31,982 nucleotides of DNA, from the NCBI GenBank assembly GCA_008000375.1, contig SMOI01000280.1:8645-40626 (forward strand). Direction: 5' to 3'. Origin of the DNA: Poteriospumella lacustris (lineage: Eukaryota > Sar > Chrysophyceae > Chromulinales > Dinobryaceae). The position numbers were made by a program, and so were the translations under genes. The notes under the pieces were generated by a model. The model was not told the origin of the DNA. It made no database searches and saw nothing but the letters and a program-made list of their open reading frames with translations. Below are positions 10,333 through 21,273 of this stretch, in pieces (positions within the stretch are counted from its first letter, which is position 1; the number at the start of each line of letters is the position of its first letter).

Positions 10333-10511
10333 CGTTGTTATCGCTGCATGGCACCACACGAATTGAACACTCACGATTTGGTTGCCCTCGCTCGTCAACC
10401 ACCTATCTTTTCACGCGAGTGAAAGTGACCGCAAAAATATTTTGAGTACGTGTGAAAGACATGCGTCAACTGTCATTCATTGGTTCCGTTCACCGTTCAG
10501 AGCGGCGCAGC

Positions 10512-10538
10512 GTCGTGGTCGTCGTCGTCGTCGTCGTG
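10512..10538. repeat. GTC trinucleotide microsatellite
   Basis: Eight or so near-perfect GTC units with one GTG variant lie about 180 bp upstream of the glycosyltransferase start codon. It is a simple repeat and is not in a supported coding frame. Confidence 0.8.
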
Positions 10539-10740
10539 ACTGCACATAAGCACCCAAATCCACCCAAACGCTGCTCCCAAATACTGGTGCCGTTACTTCC
10601 TCCATCATTTCTTTCTCTCTCGACGATGCGCATGTACTGTATGTGTACGTGTCATTTATGACGGGGGGATATTACAAAGCAAAGCCAACACAAACCAATC
10701 AAGACAGAAACACAAAATAGAGACGCAGCAGAAGTAGAGA

Positions 10741-10784
10741 GGTGGCAGGTGGCAGGTGGCAGGTGGCAGGTGGCAGGTGGCAGG
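10741..10784. repeat. 7-bp tandem repeat (GGCAGGT)
   Basis: Five full GGCAGGT units (10744-10778) are flanked by partial units. They lie within the purine-rich plus strand of a noncoding stretch and form a minisatellite with no coding role visible. Confidence 0.9.
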
Positions 10785-12812
10785 CGAGGTGTGGGAGGGA
10801 GACAGACTGGTAGCCGGCTGGGGTGGGGTGGGGTGACGGCAAATGAGAAGCCTCTCGGGAGGAACCAGCGAGGACGACGCACAGGCACACCACACGAATG
10901 CACAACACCACCGCCGAGGACGATTAACAGAAAACGGATATGGGGGGGGGGGTATTCGATAGCAATTGGCTCGGTGACCGCGCTGAATGAAGCGAGCGGT
11001 CCCCGCGGCCAACGACACATGCATACCTTCGTCCTCGGTCGGCCAGTCCAGTCCAGTCCACGAACACGCGCACACATTACACACGTGGCAGTAGACACAT
11101 ACAAACAAGAGACACAACACAGAGCTGAAACAACAACAACATAAACGCCAGCGATTACAGGGGTTGAAACGCCTAGGCTAACGACAGTAGAGAGCCGCCC
11201 ACTGGTCGTGCGAGAAGCAGCACCTTCATCGAACGATCAGCAGCACGGCCACTCAACGTCTATACGTAGCCTCGGATCGGAAGCAGAAACAGCCAACAAA
11301 AATGGTGAGAAGACTGGCTCGCAACGGCGACGGGTGCCCATCGGTAGCGAGCCCGGCTCAAATCTCGAAATGAACGTCAAGGGTGTGGAGGGGGGAGAGG
11401 GAGTCAAGCGATAACAACACACGAGAGGAATGCAGAGCCGGGGGATGAGAAAGAGAAAGGAAAAGAGAATACCAACGAACCGACCGTGAACAGCCCTGAA
11501 AGGGCCACTCGGTGGCTGCCGCCAGACCAGAGACAGAGAGAGAAAACGAGCATTTTTGACGACGAAGAATAGGGCCTGGTGGGCTGCAGAATCAACAGAG
11601 AGGCAGCAGAGGAGACAGGCAGAAGTACGTGAGAGCAACGGCGGGACGAAAGGGTGGGGGAGAAGGAGATGAGATGGACGAAAGAAAAAACGTGCGTGGA
11701 GACGGACGTCGGTTAATGAGAAGGAGGTGGGGAGATGGGGAGATGCCAGCGCACCGCCATCGAACGGCCGCGGGGGGGGGGAGGCAGAGGTGTGAGAAAA
11801 TCAACGATGAATCACGATCGAACTGAGGAGCGGCAAATGCAGTGAACGAATGAAGACGCGGAGACGTGCGCGGTGGAGAAAAGAGAAGACGCGAAGCGGC
11901 GCGGCGAAGTGGTGATCGTGATTACTGGATACGCTCCCGCCTCACCCGCACACGACCAGCGGCAGTCCAAGCGGAATAAACGCTTGCGTCAACGAGGCGG
12001 CGGCAGATGATCAATAACCAACGAATAGGCAATGATGTAGAAACGAAGACTCGGTACGGGGGGCGGGGGGGGGCGTGAACCACCGCGTCGGCCCGATGGC
12101 AATAGCGGTACGTTACTTGCGGGGCGATAGTTGTTTGTGGGTGTTTTGTTTTGTTTTTCTTCTTCATCTTAAGAGGCGTATTGGAGAGCAGCTGTACCCA
12201 CCGGCGGCAAGGACAGCCACCGAAACAGACAGTGAGTGGTACATGGTTCAGAAACTGTGTGATACTCTTTCTTTGTGTGCGTGACGACGGCCAGAAACTG
12301 TCTCATTTTGCTGTTTTTGTGTGATCGTTGGTTGGTTGGGCAAGTGGGTACCAGGGAGAGGAGAAGGACGAGAAGGAGGAGTAGGCGATGATAGGGCAAC
12401 AGATGTGTTCGTGCAGACCGTGACAGAGCTGCACGGACGGACCGCCAGCCACGGTGACCATCGCCGATGAGTGTGATACGAAGACGATGACCGCGAAACA
12501 AACAAAGCAAACGAAAGTAGACGACGAAGAACGAACAAAAAAAACAGGCGGTTCGAGAGAGGGAGCAAAGGCTCACGCAAGGCAAATGATGTTCATGACA
12601 ACGAGGACGAGGACGACAGTGGTGATCGACTGGCACGGGCAACAAACGAATGTTGACTGTTGAAAGGGCCACCATCAGTCTGTGAGTCTGTGGTGACCAA
12701 AAGACGGTTTCGCTGACGAAGAGCAGCGGAGGCAAACGACGAGGCGGTGGTTTGAATACGGCATACACATGTGTGTAACGGCGATTCGACAGGCTCTCGG
12801 CCCACTCGTTGT

Positions 12813-15800
12813 TTAATGGTAGAAGGACGACGACGAGGCGGCCGCAGACGGTGGTGGCGGCTGTGCCGAAAGTTGCTGTTGCTGCTGTTGGAGCTGCTGA
12901 AGCTGCTGCTGTTGCTGCTGATACAAGTGATACGAGCGCGCACTGGACGGTGCACTATTGGACTCGCTACCCGAGGTGGCAGACGGTGGCCCCACCGCGG
13001 CATTGCCAGCGATGCCGATCGAGTGGTTCATCACGAGGCTCGAGATTTCGTGAGCGTAGTCGGTGGAATTCGAATGCAAACTGGCGTCCAAATTGGAATT
13101 GTTGTTCGCGGAGGCGGATGGCGTCGAATCGGATCGTTGGCTGGTCGGTGCCGGAGGCAACGCGCCCATCGATCCCATCGAGAGGAGCCACGACGGCTGC
13201 TGCTGCTGCTGTTGCTGCGGTGGTGGGGCGGTAGAGCTACCGACGGTGGCATCCAACGGCGACGACAGGTGCAACAGGTGATTGTAGCCGTTCAATCCAC
13301 TGGCGCCACTGTGCATCGTTGTCGAGCTGGCCGAGGTGGCATTGAGCCCGTTGCTGTTGTTGCTGTTGCTGTAGAAGCTGCCACTGCCTCCGGTGCGCGG
13401 GCTGGGGTCATTCCAATAGGACGGTAAACCCTGCGCACCCTGAGGATGCAACCCGCTCGATCCGAAGGCGGAGAAGTTCAACGTGGGGACAGCGGGAGGA
13501 TTGTTGGAGCGGTGATACGAGGAGCCGCCATTGCCAGACTGACGCGCTGACAGCTGCGGGGGCGTCGGCAATTGTTGATGTTGCGGTTGATGTTGCTGTT
13601 GCGACTGGCGCCGACCACTGTTCGGTGCGGCGCCGTAGGATCCATTGGCACCGTTCGACATTTGCAACTGCTCCATACGACGGGCGACATCGCTCCAGTC
13701 ACCGCCCATGCCACTGCCGTGCGACGACAATCCAGCGGGGCCGGACGGGTCGAAGAGAGAGCGGGCGGTCGCATATGGGCTCACGTTCGACTGCGCAGCG
13801 TGGAACTGCGCCGCGAGGGCGTCCGACGAACGATTTGATGGCAATGTCGCCGTGTTCGGAGGCGTTAAAGACCCATAAAAGTGACCTCCGCCCGCGCTGG
13901 AAGCGAAATCGCCACCGGGTGCCGATGACGAAGGCTGCAACAGCGACAGCGAATTGAAATTCAACGACGGCACCTGCGGCTTGCGGCCGTGCTGGCCATG
14001 CTGCCCGTGTTGGTTGTGGCCCATACCGTTGCTTCCTCCGTACATCTGCTGGTGTTGTTGTTGCTGGTGCTGTTGGTGTTGGTGATACCCGTGGGTGGGA
14101 GTGGACTTCATGCCGCCAACGTACGGCTGGCGCGGCGACGGCTGGCTACCGGGATAGTCTCGGGCCGAGGATCGTGCGCTCTGTGCGACAAAACAACCAC
14201 AATGGGTAAGCTCTGTGCGACAACACAACCACAACAAGCCCCACAGCGACACACTTCACTTACCTGGTTGCCATAGGAGAACGAATCGTAGCCTGTGCGT
14301 GCCGACGGAGGACCACCCATGCCTGGCCCACGCATGTTGCCGTATGGTCCTCCCAACGGCGACGTCTCTTGCGAGAACATCGAATTGCCGCCTATAACAA
14401 GCCAATACAAATGAGCGAACGTGGTGGGCAACACGAGGACAATGGAAGACGCAACAACGTACTGCGCTGAGTTTGCGGTGCGGACGATCGCTGCGTCGGC
14501 AAGGTGCTGTCCATTCGCGGTGATAACTGCGGGGTACTCAACGGTGGAAGCTTGGAGAAGAGCTCATTCGCCTGGCTGAGAATGCTGCCCAATGCTTCGT
14601 TGTTGGGCGGCGACGTGAGGAGGGACACTTGGAAGACAGTCTTTTCGACTGTGACCGCGGCGACACCGTTCAGATCGGCGTAGGTGAGACTCGCCATCGA
14701 AAACTCCTTCGGTGGGTTGATGATCGCTCCCGAATAATCCGATTTGCGTGCCAAATGAATCAATTCTGTCTTCGAAAAGAACTTGCGAATGTTTGCACGA
14801 TTGCTGTCGGCATCCGACGCGATGATGGACGAAATACCGTAGACCGCTCGACGGAGAGCCTTGAACGTGGTCAGTTGACCTGGACGGGATAGCGTACTAC
14901 CCAAATCACAGGCACAGCGGTTCATAGCCAATTCGAACGGATCTTCAATGCTCAGGCGCCACAAGACAGCGCCCTTCTTCCACATTGTTTTCGGCAAGGC
15001 ATCACCTTGGTTGCGCAAGGAGACGACGGCGGCGAAGAGATCGAACTCCTCGACGTAGTAGCGGAAGAAACGATCCAACAACTGAATGATGGACACGTTC
15101 GCCAATCGCTCGGTCGTCGTCCGTCGCAGCTGGTCCATCGGCGGAACAGGAGATGCCGCACTGGCGGTATTCGAATACGACGCCACGAATGCACCATGAA
15201 TGTTGGGAATCAACTGTTCCCGCAACAACACATGCAGGCCCAGCACCATCCACGCAAACGTCGACAAGAAACCCTTCGACGTGTCGCAAATGCCATGCGA
15301 CTTGATGAACTTCTTGATCGCATCGAAGTACAAGCGCAACTTGCCACTTCCATCCAACGACATGTACTCGGCGAGGAACTTCGTCGCAATGACGGGCAAC
15401 TGACTATCCAAGATCACCATACAGGGCACGGATTGATACGAGGAGGAGTCAAAGGACAACATCTTCAAATTGACGAAACGCGCCCGTGAGTTCTCGTTCT
15501 TCACTTCCAAGAAGCCAGCATCTCGACAGGCGCGTTCCAACGACTTGGCCACCTTCCGCAACTGCGCTATGCGGTCTTTCTCATCGCGTTCTAGATAGTC
15601 TTGCATTTGTTCGTATTTGTTGACGGTGGCCATCAGCAGTGGATACTGATTGTGGCGCATGGTCTTCATCCCCACGAATTGTTCCATCAGTTGGTGGCCA
15701 ATGGACTGCATCATTTCAACGTCCTTCTCCCACCGCACAGACAACTCGGGGAAGTTCTGATAGATCTGTCGCAGGATATCCATCGACGTGCTGAGGAAGT

Positions 15801-17308
15801 CCTTCATACAAGCCTTCAAATGCTTGATGGCAGCATCAATCGCCACTTCGAAATGGACGACCTTCTCACTGTGCGCATGCAAGGCGGCCAATTCCGGATC
15901 GTCCGTCTTCAGAATACCCGCACGTTCATTGGTATTCACCGCAAAATCCAAGGTAAACATTTCCTCACTGAAAAAGGTTGGGAACGAAGCTGCTCCACAC
16001 TTTTGGATGGTGGTTTGGACACCCATATGGGATGGAATGATCTTGGAGAATTTCATGACGATCAACATCGCCACGTCTTCATGTAAGCTCACCATGTTCT
16101 CGTCAATGGTCATTGCCAGCGCTTGATCAATGACTGTTTCCACCGGTTGTGGACCCGCCCCTTCCGGGAAGTTGATAGGCAATTTACTTTGTCCCTGTAG
16201 CGTGGTCCAAGAGAGCAACTCTTGCAGCTGACGGTTCAAGGTACTCATTTTGCACCCAATGCTGTGCTGTGCATTGGCTTCCAATAGATAACCCAGACCT
16301 GCGGCTGCTTGTTCTGCGTGACATAAGGGGATGGTCAAGTTGTGCATGATATTCACGCAGTTCTCGATATGACGCATTCCTTCCGTGTTGGCGTGCGACG
16401 ATAGCAACACAGAGTAATCCGAATCGACGGCCGACTCTTTCCGCGTGACTTTGTCCGAGAGTTCGTACATTGCTCTCTATCATAAGAAGAAAGGGGGGTG
16501 AAAATAAGTGACAGATGAGCGCGTATTCCTCCAGAAAACATTCATTCCGTACCTGAACAACAACATCTAACGCGACGAAAATCGCCGGAGACAGCGATGG
16601 GTCTCGCTTCCGCAACATGTTCATCAGCTCTGCAAAGAAACACAAAACAAAATTTGGATAAAATTCGCGGAATCAAAAACCTCGGAGATCCTTCGGTTTC
16701 TTACCAAGAACATTGTTGAAGCAGACATCGTGCGTGACATATGGAGAAGCAACGTTGACGAAGAGAGCGAAGGTTGCTTCCCAAAATGAGCTGAAAAACG
16801 ATGCCGGCAATTGAGCGACGGCTCTGCCTGACGATCGGGTATCAAGACCTGATGATTCTCCTTGCAGAAAATATCGAGGCGACTCGGTGGAGAGCGGATT
16901 CACTGGTAAAGTGCGCATCTCATCGGCAGTTTGGAGACGCGATCTTGGGGTATTTCCCATTGGAGGTGATTGAGCAGGAAAAATTGCCTGGTCAAAAAGA
17001 AGTCTAGGTGATTCCTTGGAAATTGCTTCGAATTCTTTCAATGCTTCAATTGTGATGGAGGTTAGGTCTTGATCATCAGCTTCGACAGCTTTCTTCTGAA
17101 GAAGAGAAAGACACTTCCCTCGAATGGAGTCCAAATTCACAAATTTACCATGGAAAATGGCACCATTATCACTACAATGCGATCAATAATTCCAAAATGT
17201 AAAGTCCATCTCAGAAACAAACTTCAAAGTGGGGGAATATTACCTTGAATATCGAATTTTAGAAATTAACTCTCCGAACTCGGGAGATGAAACTGCAACA
17301 AAACTCAT
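12813..17308 (-). CDS. Degenerate poly(A)/uridylyl-transferase-like protein with Q/S/G-rich tail
   Basis: 1372 residues, six exons in transcript order: 17244-17308, 16705-17171, 16553-16629, 14463-16476, 14264-14391, 12813-14180. Introns are 71-83 bp with GT/AG ends, and all phases fit. Residues 1-480 are mostly helical-looking and unrecognised. Residues about 560-760 follow the central and PAP-associated domains of Cid1/TUTase-type nucleotidyltransferases: L-P-V-I-A-T-K-F-L-A-E-Y, a helix ending I-K-S-H-G-I-C-D, L-L-D-R-F-F-R-Y-Y, then V-S-L-R-N-Q-G and I-E-D-P-F-E (713-718). The preceding nucleotidyltransferase core is degenerate: the G-S site reads M-A (near 485), the D-x-D site reads Y-L-E and the third Asp aligns with M, so catalysis is unlikely. 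The last 500 residues are low complexity (Q runs, S, G, N, H, P) with V-P-x-L-N-F twice. Possible role: RNA-binding scaffold. Family call is moderate; gene structure is firm. Confidence 0.8.
14181..14263 (-). other. Intron with tandem-duplicated 3' splice site
   Basis: The last intron of the transferase-like gene contains two copies of a segment of about 32 bp that each end in TTGTCGCACAG followed by AGC. Use of the distal acceptor (exon start 14180) keeps the frame into the 456-residue low-complexity tail. Use of the proximal copy (exon start 14212) shifts the frame and reaches a stop after 34 codons. This is read directly from the sequence; whether both sites are used is unknown. Confidence 0.7.
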
Positions 17309-18074
17309 TCTTCTGTTAGGCAGCAGATGTGAAATAAACTGTTCAAAACGTCACGGATCTTGCTACTCTTCTCGTTTGAAAGGTTCTGAGTTGGAAAATG
17401 CGTTGACCAGAAGGCGTTTGTTCCCGAGTCTCTCTATTTCTGATTGCGATTGTACAACAGAAATAACTGGATTCTCCTGCACGTGAAAAACTTCGATGAG
17501 GAGGCAAGTCCAAACTGTTCGCTTTCACTAACCAACAACAGAAGTCTGATTCCAATCCAGAGATTATAACGTTAAGGTCCTTCTGGCCATTGTTCGCAAC
17601 GCAGAGTGTTTGAGCGACAGATTCGTTCGACGCTGCCGCCCAGCTCCACTGCGTTGTGGCTGTGTGGCACAACTGCCTCTGTCAGAATCCTCAGATCCTC
17701 AGGGAAGAAAGTCGGTCGGTCACAGAAAGTTCAGGACCAACAGCTAAAGCTGCTACTGAGGTGTAAGCAATGTCATCGTGAACTTGGTTTGTCAATGTTA
17801 AAAACTTTCACGTGTACAAATTAATTACGACTGAGGTCAGACAAAGCGACGAGCTGGTAAAGCAAGGCGAACTACGAAAACCTCACTGTTTGAAAGGGAA
17901 AAGAGGTAGGCCACTTCCCTGACGTAAGGTCTTCGACAATACATTCGCCACCTTCATACCAAACACTCTCCAACTCTTGCCTGAACACTGCCATAATTAA
18001 CTCGATTTGTTACAGTGAAGGGTTAGGAGTGGGCGACTTAAAAAAGACAAAACTATATTCAACACGACCTTGAT
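17309..18074. other. Noncoding region between two minus-strand genes
   Basis: It lies upstream of the transferase-like gene and downstream of the isocitrate dehydrogenase. Short open frames on both strands show no family pattern or splice continuity. A direct repeat of ATCCTCAG occurs at about 17687-17702. The promoter of the transferase-like gene is expected near 17320-17500, but no named element is visible. Confidence 0.5.
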
Positions 18075-19830
18075 TTACACCTCAGTGGCAGCTTTCGCTT
18101 GCTCCACAGAGGGGGCGCGATCATTTGAAGCTGATCCACGCTTAGTGACGTCGACCAATGGAGCAACACCGAGCTTCACGAGCAGGGCTTCCAACTCCTC
18201 AACAGTGATAGCACCGTCCTTGTTCGTATCGAAATCATTGAAAAGTGCGCGCAAAGCCGACTTGTCCACGTTATAATTGCGGCGATGAGAGCGCGCGGGA
18301 ATCATAATATCACCAGGCTTGACATCATCATATAGCTCGGCGATGTAACGACCCAATCGCCATGCAACTTTGTCAATAAACTTCTCTGTGGTCAAACCTT
18401 CAGGACCAGCCATGTCACGTGTTCCTTGACCGTAACGGAAGGTGTTGTGCAACGCCTTGCGCATCAACTCCGTAAACTCACGAGTGGCCTTTGCAGTAGA
18501 CTTGGCCTCGGCAGAGTTGGGATTTTGTTGAACCAACAAATCGGCGGAGTGATTCATGGCACCCATCAAAGCTTCCATCATGCCGAGAGGGTTCATGCTA
18601 GTTTCCTTGCCCAACAAATGGGCCTCCCACAAATCGGCAACGGTTCCGTGAGAGGCTTCATACTCCTTGATCATTATGCCATCTTCACGCTTGCCGATCA
18701 AGTTGGAAGTGATAAATCCGGGGGAACGGTGCACTTGCGCAATTTCGTCGGTGAGCATGTCACCATCATAGTTGTGAGCAGCCATTCCAAAGCCTCCCTT
18801 CGTCCAACGAATAATCTGCATAGTCGCAGCATCCGAAATTAAGTGAACCAGCTTTCCATCAGGAATGATTCCAGCCTTGACGAAAGACTCGCGGTAATGC
18901 TCGTCAAAGACGCGCTTCATCGTCGCCCAGAAAGGTTCTTGCCACTTAAACACAGTTTTCTTGGTAACAACGTAAGGGACAATGTTCGCGTCCAAACAGC
19001 GCTTGAAGAAATGGTGAGCCAGATCTGCGACGTTATCAAGAGGATTGTGGTAAGTGACTACCACATTCTCATCGTCCTTGAGAACGCGGTCGTCGCAAAA
19101 TGATGGAGACGAACCATCGTCAGGGAAGAAAGTTGTCACCACGCGACCCTTGCCGACTGATTTCCATCCAGCACCATATTCACCACCAACGGCATGACGC
19201 TACAATTTATTCACAACCTTCTTTAAGAGCAAGCACAAAGAAAGTTTATGCCTCAAAAAATACCTCAAAGAAGACAGGGCGCTCAAAGCCCAGTTTGACG
19301 CCTTCGATGTGAATAGTGTCACGAGAAATAGTAATACCATTCCAGCCACGTCTCATCGCTCCATTAGGACTTCCCCATCCCTTCTTAAGGCCCATAGACT
19401 TCACCTGTTGTGCAGTCGGAGTGACGGTGGGCTCCTTGAAGATAGAACAGATTCGCTTTCCCGCATCGACACTGTCGTGAAGGACTTTATCGTTGGTGTC
19501 ATCTCTTGCCTTGCAGGATAAGTCGTAAAATTCCCACGCACTGATATCAAAATGAGGCTTGATCCATTGCTCGAGGCTGTATGACGCGAAATGTTTTATC
19601 GATTGCGAGATCCAATATGCATGTTCTGCTACTTACATCAAGCTCATGGTGTATCTCGTCATTTCCTCTCCACTGATGTAGACCATAGGAGGCGCGGCGA
19701 TTTTCTGACGATTAGGAAGGGTGTATGGCGGGGTCGTCAGGTACTTCATGAGGTCAGCACGATCATAGGTGCTCTTCGCACGAAACCCAGTGGGCAAGCG
19801 TTGGAAAATGCGACGCTGGCTATGGAGCAT
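18075..19830 (-). CDS. Mitochondrial isocitrate dehydrogenase with C-terminal EF-hand
   Basis: 543 residues; exons 19637-19830, 19264-19576 and 18075-19199, with introns of 60 and 64 bp. It oxidatively decarboxylates isocitrate to 2-oxoglutarate. The start ATG at 19830 gives an Arg-rich, acid-free leader (M-L-H-S-Q-R-R-I-F-Q-R-L, then F-R-A-K-S), typical of a mitochondrial presequence. Family motifs are G-E-E-M-T-R-Y-T-M, W-I-K-P-H-F-D, R-P-V-F-F-E-R-H-A-V-G-G-E-Y-G-A-G, the metal-binding region N-Y-D-G-D-M-L-T-D (about 312-320) and E-A-S-H-G-T-V-A-D-L (about 350-359). Where NADP-specific dimeric enzymes have T-R-H after H-G-T-V, this has A-D-L, so NAD use is plausible. A canonical EF-hand loop (D493, N495, D497, T501, E504) follows near the C-terminus. 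EF-hand IDHs of this kind are known from algae such as diatoms. Calcium control is inferred. Confidence 0.92.
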
Positions 19831-20173
19831 GTTGACCAAAATTGACGGAAAGTCGTAACAAAAAGTTGTGAGCCTTGGCCACCCTGGAACTCTGTCAAAC
19901 AAACGACGTGGTGCACGATGAGGCAACAACGGACGATGGGCACAAAAAGAGAGGGAACGGAAATAACGGGGTGGAACATGATGATGGTGTGTCCTGCGGT
20001 GTCTCGAAGCTTTTCTCGCAGTCTCTCTGCTCTTCTTTCGTCCGTCCGTCCGTCATGGGCACTGGGCTGGCCTCCTCTGATGACTGATCCAAATAAAATA
20101 ACATAAGATTCACAATGCACAGGAGTCGTGTCAGCGTAGTGAAGCCGGAGACGAACAACGTTTCGTAATTAAA
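19831..20173. promoter_or_regulatory. Divergent intergenic region, IDH (minus) and GST-like gene (plus)
   Basis: These 343 bp separate two start codons on opposite strands, so both promoters and 5' leaders should lie here. A short (CGTC)n block occurs around 20040-20053. No TATA box or named site could be assigned. Upstream exons of either gene cannot be excluded. Confidence 0.5.
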
Positions 20174-21121
20174 ATGAAAGCACTTCTTCCATGGATGGCC
20201 AAGAACTTCACTCCTAACTACTATCAGTTGGCCAAGGACCAGCAGTCCATTCATATGGTGACGATATGCTTCTCTCATTATTGTGAACTCGCTATTTGGG
20301 CGCTGGAGAAAGGAGGACATAAGGTTGTTGAACATGATTATGCTCCGGGGCAGCATGTCTTACCTGCCTTGCGCATTCGTGTTTGCAATGGAGAAAAGCA
20401 CTTCTCCCAGTCTTCGCGAATGATTGGTGTGAAAGAAAGGGAGATTCTGGACAATATAGGCAATGACAGCTTGCCAGAAGAAGAAAAAATTAAATGCAAG
20501 CGAAGAGATGCTGCCGCAAGAGCAACGGCAGTTCCTGTGGCAGTTCTTCCCGACGGCAGGGTGCTCACTGACAGTTGGGAGCTGGCCGAGTATTCGGGCC
20601 TTCAACCCATTTCACCAGATCTGAAGAATATTTTGGACAATGAGTTGGGCCCTCTGAGTCGTCAAGCGGTTTACAGCATTATTCTCAAGCCAGAGAATCT
20701 TCCATACTTTCACAAATTGTGCACTGCAAATCGTCATTGGTTTGTCCGTTTGCTCTGGGCTTTGTTTCTGGGAAACTTTGTCGTCAAGTCGATGATAAAG
20801 CTCTTCAATCCTTTTAACGAGTCTGCTGTGTCAAAGTGTAAAGCTTCGTTGAAGCAGACATTTGACAAGTTGGACGAGATAGTCGCCAATCGCCCCGGTA
20901 CCTACTTGCTAGGCGATGAACTATCACTCGCCGACATTGCCCTTGCGTCGTTAGCAGCACCCATTTTGCTTCCACCTCTCTATTGTGGTGGGAAATTCAA
21001 TTCGCGCTTCCAAGAAATATACCTCTCTGATTCACAAGCTAAAATGGAGATTGATAAATGGAGAGGCACCGTAACAGGACAATACGTCATGAAGATGTAT
21101 GCGGAGCATCGAATTGATTAA
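20174..21121 (+). CDS. Glutathione S-transferase-like protein
   Basis: 315 residues, no intron. The N-terminal thioredoxin-like half starts near residue 28 (V-T-I-C-F-S-H-Y-C), with helix A-I-W-A-L-E-K-G-G and strand V-V-E-H-D-Y. It continues with A-V-P-V-A-V-L at 119-125, whose proline fits the conserved cis-Pro, and T-D-S (132-134), the usual glutathione gamma-glutamyl contact. Between them lies a charged insertion of about 45 residues (70-115) not normal in GSTs. The C-terminal helical half contains Y-L-L-G-D-E-L-S-L-A-D (about 244-254), the family's N-capping box. A hydrophobic stretch at 189-205 may be a buried helix rather than a membrane span. Length exceeds the usual 200-240 residues. 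Substrate and class are not deducible; S34 or C37 could serve as the active-site residue. Confidence 0.82.
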   Translation: MKALLPWMAKNFTPNYYQLAKDQQSIHMVTICFSHYCELAIWALEKGGHKVVEHDYAPGQHVLPALRIRVCNGEKHFSQSSRMIGVKEREILDNIGNDSLPEEEKIKCKRRDAAARATAVPVAVLPDGRVLTDSWELAEYSGLQPISPDLKNILDNELGPLSRQAVYSIILKPENLPYFHKLCTANRHWFVRLLWALFLGNFVVKSMIKLFNPFNESAVSKCKASLKQTFDKLDEIVANRPGTYLLGDELSLADIALASLAAPILLPPLYCGGKFNSRFQEIYLSDSQAKMEIDKWRGTVTGQYVMKMYAEHRID

Positions 21122-21273
21122 TTACTTGGCGTGAAAAGCATGTAGACCACACGTACACTGCATCCCTTTGGTGTATTTTTCCGTCCATTTTTCCTTTAGT
21201 TGGCATAGTCACGAGTTTTCCAATTTCTTTCATTTTATTTTTACTCTCGATTAATGCTAAGCAGCATCGGCCT

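Larger units (their letters stand above)
10333..12812 (-). other. Noncoding region, pyrimidine-rich on the minus strand
   Basis: About 2.5 kb between the glycosyltransferase start and the 3' end of the next minus-strand gene. No gene is supported. Open frames on both strands give low-complexity translations (Pro/Cys/Leu on minus, Arg/Gly/Glu on plus). G runs on the plus strand lie at 10942-10952 (11), 11772-11781 (10) and 12057-12073 (interrupted by one C). The region probably includes the glycosyltransferase promoter near 10333-10650 and a long 3' region of the transferase-like gene. Confidence 0.55.

Noticed and set aside
10652-12768. Open frames up to 199 codons on the minus strand
   Set aside because: Translations of purine/pyrimidine-skewed noncoding DNA with minisatellite (7-bp repeat) read as repeated peptides; no family pattern.
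12771-13427. 218-codon plus-strand frame opposite the Q-rich tail
   Set aside because: Leu and Arg runs are the reverse of CAG-type runs in the sense strand; shadow of the real exon.
14392-17308. First reading as a NAP1/HEM or other WAVE/WASH complex subunit
   Set aside because: The order of motifs (L-P-V..., L-L-D-R-F-F, V-S-L-R-N, I-E-D-P-F-E) fits a nucleotidyltransferase with PAP-associated domain instead, and no HEM signature was found.
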